A stretch of 7,806 nucleotides of DNA, taken from the NCBI GenBank assembly GCA_964432995.1, contig CAYSPU010000273.1, positions 1-7,806 on the forward strand. Direction: 5' to 3'. Both the position numbers and the translations under genes were made by a program. This stretch comes from CAYSPU01 sp964432995 (GTDB lineage Bacteria; Verrucomicrobiota; Verrucomicrobiia; Limisphaerales; JAHDYP01). Positions 6,512 through 7,806 of the stretch are shown piece by piece (position 1 is the first letter of the stretch; each line of letters starts with the position of its first letter). The notes beneath the pieces were generated by a model. The model made no database searches. It was not told where the DNA came from and saw nothing but the letters and a program-made list of their open reading frames with translations.

Positions 6512-6824
6512 ATGAACATCACCCCCTTGCTATTGTGCCTTGCTACCTCCGCCGCGCTGGCGGCGTCCGGACCGGTGCGCCTTCGCGTTGGTTTCTCGAA
6601 GCCCGACGGCGCGTGGTCCATGCCCGCGCTGGCGCTGGGCCAGGGCGGGTTGCAGAGCGATCCGATGATCGCGCCCCACATCAAGGAGCTGCCGCGCGGT
6701 GGCACTGGAGCCGAGCGCGACGGTCAACCAACTCCGCGTCCTGCAGCCTGGCCGTGCCGATGAACTGAACCGGGTGCCCTTGAAGCTGGAGCCGTGGGGT
6801 GTCCGGTGGGTCGAGGTCGAATGA
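6512..6824 (+). pseudogene. Relict of a secreted GH39-like glycosidase: start and end joined, centre lost
   Basis: The 5' piece encodes a signal peptide (MNITPLLLCLATSAALAASG), then VRLRVGFSKPDGAWSMPALA and LGQGGLQSDPMIAPHIKEL. That is the beginning of a secreted glycosidase whose barrel should follow; it resembles openings of GH39-type proteins in related bacteria, from memory. Near 6685-6695 it changes frame into VALEPSATVNQLRVLQPGRA, then DELNRVPLKLEPWGVRWVEVE and a TGA (6822-6824). An ending of LxPWGVRWVEVE is typical of the C-terminal beta-domain of such glycosidases. About 60 start codons and 40 end codons remain, and the catalytic part is absent. In the starting frame translation stops at a TGA at about 6761-6763, giving an 83-residue product without function. 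The family is moderately uncertain; that it is a remnant with an internal deletion is more certain. Confidence 0.65.
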
Positions 6825-6848
6825 GCCCGGGAAAGTCCGCGGCCGGCA

Positions 6849-6869
6849 AAGAAGGAGATCAGCCTTCTT
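6849..6869 (-). terminator. 7-bp inverted repeat around the stop of the isomerase-like gene
   Basis: AAGAAGG (6849-6855) and CCTTCTT (6863-6869) pair perfectly around a 7-base loop that contains the stop codon of the leftward gene (6861-6859). It could be a weak terminator, but the 3' half is in a GC-rich sequence without a T-run. It may be chance. Confidence 0.2.
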
Positions 6870-7806
6870 CGACGACGCGCAGGCCCATCAGCCGGGCCAG
6901 GTGTTGGGTGCTGTCCAGGTGATTCCCATAGAAGACCACCCGGTGCAGCAACGTCATGGCGTCTTCGGTGTCGAGCGCGCTGCTCCAGTTGACAGCCATC
7001 CGGGCGGCGTCCTTGACTTCGGTGACGATCTGGGTGCGACAGGCGCGGACCGACTTCTGCGGCACCTCGATGATCTTGCCGGTCGAGACGAGGATCGTGT
7101 CCAGGTTGACGAACTTGGTGCGGGTCACGACCTGGCCCAGGCGGTATTGCACTTCGGGGACACAACCGCTGCCGCCGACTTCGGAATGCCCGCGCAAGAG
7201 GTAGGGCGCCTCTTTGCTGTTGACGCCTTCCATCTTCAGGGGCGCGGTGCAATGCGCCGTCCAGAGCACGTTGCGCGAGGTGTCAAAGGTGGCGTTGCCC
7301 TGGAAACCCGCCTGATCGAAGGCGTACTGGAAAAGGAGCATGGTCAACAGCGAGTCCATGTCCCCCTCGCAGGCGGCCGGGATACCCGCATCGCGGAGGC
7401 GCGCGAAGCCCAGGCAGGGGAACCCTTTCGGCAACCAGCCCATGCAGGTGCCGATGGCCAAGCCTTGGGCCTGTTCCTGCTCGATCAGGCGCTGCAGGGC
7501 CACACTGATGCGGGCGGCCTTGGTGATGTCCTCGGCGTTGGGTTCGACGATCTCCTTGGCCTGCTTCGTCCAGCGGTCGGCCTCGGCTCGAACCGCCTGC
7601 TCCTCCGCGCCGGAGATCAACGCGTCGAAGTCGCTCTCTTTCACGGCGACGACCTCGGCGCCCAACCGCTTCCGGATTTCGTCCGGGGACCGGGCGGGCG
7701 CGGTGCCTTGAGCCGGAGGAAAGAGCAGAATCCGCGTCTTCTGCATCATGGGGATGACGCGCAGCAGTCGCAGGGCCCGCTCGAGTTCGTCATAGTTGCT
7801 GGTGGG
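6859..7806 (-). CDS. L-fucose/L-arabinose isomerase-like protein, C-terminal part (5' end outside window)
   Basis: The frame is open to the right edge, so 315 C-terminal residues are seen and the N-terminus is missing. The Met codons at 7749 and 7746 are internal: coherent sequence PTSNYDELERALRLLRVIP precedes them and fits the end of an isomerase N-terminal half. Family-like segments, numbered from the edge, are QGLAIGTCMGWLPKGFPCLG (115-134), AGIPAACEGDMDSLLTMLLF (140-159), NVLWTAHCTAPLKMEG (179-194) and LRGHSEVGGSGC (204-215). The conserved Glu147 and Asp149 (CEGDMD) and His185 stand where FucI/AraA-type enzymes place metal and substrate residues, though this alignment is by eye. Such enzymes interconvert aldoses and ketoses in the cytoplasm; many bacterial relatives are annotated only as isomerase-like. 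The gene converges on the GH39-like relict, 34 bases from its stop. A role in sugar breakdown fits the neighbourhood, but the substrate is unknown. Confidence 0.8.
   Translation of the reverse strand, partial: PTSNYDELERALRLLRVIPMMQKTRILLFPPAQGTAPARSPDEIRKRLGAEVVAVKESDFDALISGAEEQAVRAEADRWTKQAKEIVEPNAEDITKAARISVALQRLIEQEQAQGLAIGTCMGWLPKGFPCLGFARLRDAGIPAACEGDMDSLLTMLLFQYAFDQAGFQGNATFDTSRNVLWTAHCTAPLKMEGVNSKEAPYLLRGHSEVGGSGCVPEVQYRLGQVVTRTKFVNLDTILVSTGKIIEVPQKSVRACRTQIVTEVKDAARMAVNWSSALDTEDAMTLLHRVVFYGNHLDSTQHLARLMGLRVVEEG

Noticed and set aside
6530..7252. 240-codon open frame on the minus strand
   Set aside because: It overlaps the isomerase-like gene in another frame and has no recognisable protein character.
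7744..7749. ATG pair as the start of the isomerase-like gene
   Set aside because: The frame stays open to the right edge, and the upstream residues continue the domain, so the start lies outside the window.

Overview
The window is GC-rich DNA (roughly two thirds G+C by eye). It carries four recognisable protein genes and a stretch of about 1.9 kb made of broken gene remnants and short repeats. Several things point to a soil- or freshwater-type Verrucomicrobiota bacterium, possibly near the Limisphaerales/Pedosphaera group: exported beta-helix and BNR-propeller proteins, a membrane-anchored HEAT-repeat protein, large glycosidase-like relicts, an L-fucose-isomerase-like gene, and heptamer tandem repeats in and beside genes. 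This assignment rests on protein style, not on a marker gene, so it is inference.

Layout. Left part (1-4905, + strand): an exported right-handed beta-helix protein (2-1324); a 112-base gap with an imperfect hairpin; then two genes 34 bases apart, a HEAT-repeat protein with an N-terminal membrane anchor (1437-2429) and an 813-residue exported beta-propeller protein with 13 Asp-box/BNR motifs (start set at 2464, end 4905). The propeller gene contains a heptamer tandem repeat just after its signal peptide, and its stop codon lies inside a second heptamer array. A third array of four 15-base units follows directly.

Middle part (4906-6858): no intact gene. It holds a minus-strand C-terminal remnant with a frameshift (5149-5507). 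It also holds a plus-strand remnant of an alpha/alpha-barrel glycosidase-like protein, with an in-frame TAA and a missing centre (5556-6186), and a plus-strand remnant of a secreted GH39-like glycosidase whose start and end are joined with the centre missing (6512-6824). Between the last two is a gap of about 325 bases rich in inverted repeats, including a 60-base palindromic element and a perfect hairpin.

Right part (6859-7806, - strand): the C-terminal 315 residues of an L-fucose/L-arabinose-isomerase-like protein; its start lies beyond the right edge.

Together the intact genes fit an exported carbohydrate-handling neighbourhood: surface or periplasmic recognition or cleavage of glycans, and isomerisation of a released sugar. 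No substrate can be named from the sequence. I see no RNA gene, CRISPR array, transposase, phage gene or clearly new multi-gene system. The most unusual content is the set of heptamer-based tandem repeats and the cluster of glycosidase relicts that kept both ends and lost their middles.
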